Below, piece by piece: positions 53,501-56,500 of a stretch of DNA of 64,000 nt. Origin of the DNA: Tridacna crocea (lineage: Eukaryota; Mollusca; Bivalvia; Cardiida; Cardiidae); NCBI GenBank assembly GCA_943736015.1, contig OX031065.1, forward strand, positions 45,238,992 through 45,302,991, written 5' to 3'. Numbering within the stretch: the stretch's first letter is position 1; each line of letters opens with the position of its first letter. The notes beneath the pieces are model-generated. The model was not told the DNA's origin. It made no database searches and saw only the letters and a list, made by a program, of their open reading frames with translations. A program made the position numbers and the translations under genes.

Positions 53501-56500
53501 AAGACTAATTTTATAGTGTTGTTAAAACAAAACCATATCAGCTCTCCTAGAAATCTGTTTCGATATATACACGGTGAAACGCTCAAGCAAACGCTGAAGC
53601 CATTTTACGCTAAGTGTCAAGCGAAACTTAGGTTAAATCTGTCGAAGTCATTAGCGGACAGTGCAGATCAAGATCAGACTGCACAGAATGTGCAATCTTC
53701 TCTTGGATCCACACAGTCCGTTATTTTGTTGAATATTCACACAAGAAAACTTGTAAAATTGAAATCTTTGCTCCTTTTTCCTCGGTCGGAAATGTTCATT
53801 TGATAAATTTAGCGCTCTAACGGTTGAGAAATCTAATCCTTATTCTGCTTAGTGAGACTTACTAACCTTTTGTCGACAGTGTAAATTAGGATCAGAATGC
53901 ACAGAACGTGCAGTCTAATCTTAGATCTACACTGTTCGAAACATAGATGAGCCATGCTCTGTGAAAAAGGGGACTTAATGTATCTGCGAAAAGTTTCAAC
54001 CCAGGTTAGCCTGCGCGGACTGCGCAGGCCGAACTGAACCGAAACTTTTCGGTTTTTAGTCAATTTTCTGCATACCCTAGGACAAGTCTATCTCATGATT
54101 AACCCTTTACCACACAATCCCCGACTTTTAATGACCTCGAGAAAGAAGCCTTTTGAAAACATTGTGGGAAAAAGAGAAAATGCTGGTAACCAGCATTTTC
54201 TCGTTTTCCCACAAAGTTTTCTACTCTATCAAAAGAAAATTGCACCATTTGAATAACAGAAAAGAACTGTACTGAAATTGTCGTCTGCAAATGCTTTCAA
54301 TTTGAACAAGGATAAAATTTTGTCGTCTGGTAAAGAGCTAAGTTTGTTGTTGATAGAAGTGGAAGATTACGTGTCCATAAGTATATAATGGGTTTCATGG
54401 TACCACGAATAAGGGAGATGCAAAAATTTAGCCCCCTTTTCACAGAGCACGGCTCATATATGTTCCTCCAAAAAAGAAATTTGAAAGTGCATTATTCGAG
54501 TTTTGGCAATCTGCTTGAAAAAAAAAATCATTCAGTTTATTTAGCATAGTAATGATTAATAACTATGAATGATTACACCGGTGCATGCACCCTAAGGACA
54601 ATGCTCCCCAAGGATAGGCTTCTGTTTTTTGTAGTACGAACTTGGCATTTTATAAAACTGTAAACAAGGTCTCTTGTGGAGCCAAGTTTCTGAAGTTTAT
54701 GAATCAAACTGTTTCTTCTTCCGCCAGGTAAATAGAAGGTAATCAACTGCTGGTGTGTGGTATTAAAGATCTGTCACTAGAATGGGGTGTGGTGCGGCTT
54801 TTCAGACGAGTCCGAAGGACCAGTTTTTTAACTGCATTAAACTCCATTCGATAGACAGATTTTTTAATATCACATAACATCCCTTGTTTTCAGTATAATA
54901 TACCCATTATGAATTTTCTTTTATTTCATGCTTTCCGGTAGGATATCGAGAAATAGCAGTGAAATATTTTTCGATATTACACGGGTACCACCAGTGAAAA
55001 TACCGATTTTCACATTCTTGTTGCCTAGGTAAATTGGGCGTGCCTGACAACCAAAGGGAAATCTGATGTCATATACCTTAGATTTCTCGCGCTTGACGTA
55101 ATATTGTAATGCGTTGCTATGCGGGAGGGGTACGCCACGGGGAATAACAGAAAAGAACTGTACTGGATTTTGATACAGCTTCTGCCAGGAAGGGTAAAAA
55201 GCATGAAATAAATAGAATATTTATTTATTTTCGGTGAAAGATCGAAATTTGTTTCATCTCGTGAACACCATCGGTAATATTTTCACGAGTGGTTCACTCG
55301 ATGAAATAAATTTCGATCTTTTACCGGAAAAAAACAAATATCCTCAATATCATAACTAGTGGTGTTATTTATGGTGATAAAAAAACATAATAAACAAATA
55401 ACAAATGCTTAAAAAATGAATATCTGCAGATAATTTTATCAAGATAAATACAATAAGCGCCTTAATATAAAGTTCTGTATTATATCGAAAAAGCACCTAG
55501 CACCATACGGTCAAAGCAAATGTCAAGTTAATTTCGCAAAGCCTTCAGAAGCGTCGGCCATCTTGGACTTTACCATTCGTCAGTTGATCCATTTTCACAG
55601 GCTATGCAGTCCCTTTATGTAATTATCGTCGGTTTACTTCAAAAACCTCGTAACTACAGCATGAAACAAGCTGTAGTTACGAGCTTTTTGAAGCAAACCG
55701 AAGACAAATTCTTACAACGAATTCCGTAACAAAGAAACAAATTAACAAATGCATTGCAGAAAGAGGGAACGGACGGGGTTCAAACCTAGAACGTCCGGAC
55801 GAAAGGCCAATACCATAACCACTGAACTATAGAGAATTCTCCCTATCGCAGCATCTTCCCGAGCCAAAGTTCCGATCACTACGTGGATCTTACCTTGGCT
55901 GATTGAGCCCGATTTCGAGATTCCTGCGATGCACCCTCTATTGGATGCTGGTTATTACTCCCTTTTACATCATGTTTCTAAAAGCAAATGAAATATCGTT
56001 TTACAAACCGCTTACGAATACACATGAAGCGATAAGCCGTTGTCTGCGCATGTCATATTCTTCGAAGAGTATTTATAGAATGCCATTGCATCTAGCGGGA
56101 GATAATGAGCGATAAGCAGACATCCACGTGAGTTTCCATGTTTTACCTTTTATTTGAAAGGTAGAGACCTTGTTCTATTTTTATCAAAGATGAAATGCTA
56201 CGAGCTGTTTCATTCGTTGCAGTTAGAGCTGGCTGCATCCAATGAAAAAGCGTATCGGGTGAACGTAAAAATCAAGCTCGATCCGCCAAGGGTAGCATCC
56301 TCGGATACCCCGGGGTCTCCCTATTTGCTACGCTACATCGACCCTGGGACAATTGACTAATAAAACTTTAAATCAGCCGCCGAAAATCGATACGAAACGT
56401 CATAGCGTACAGTCCATTCGCCCATCAGAAAATGATGATGGAACCAATGAAAAGCCAGCATTCGGCCAGCGGTAAAGCGAGGGAAATTCAATTAATTGTC

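Noticed and set aside
55772-55846. Functional tRNA gene
   Set aside because: The A and B boxes fit, but I cannot pair an acceptor stem or place a clear anticodon arm.
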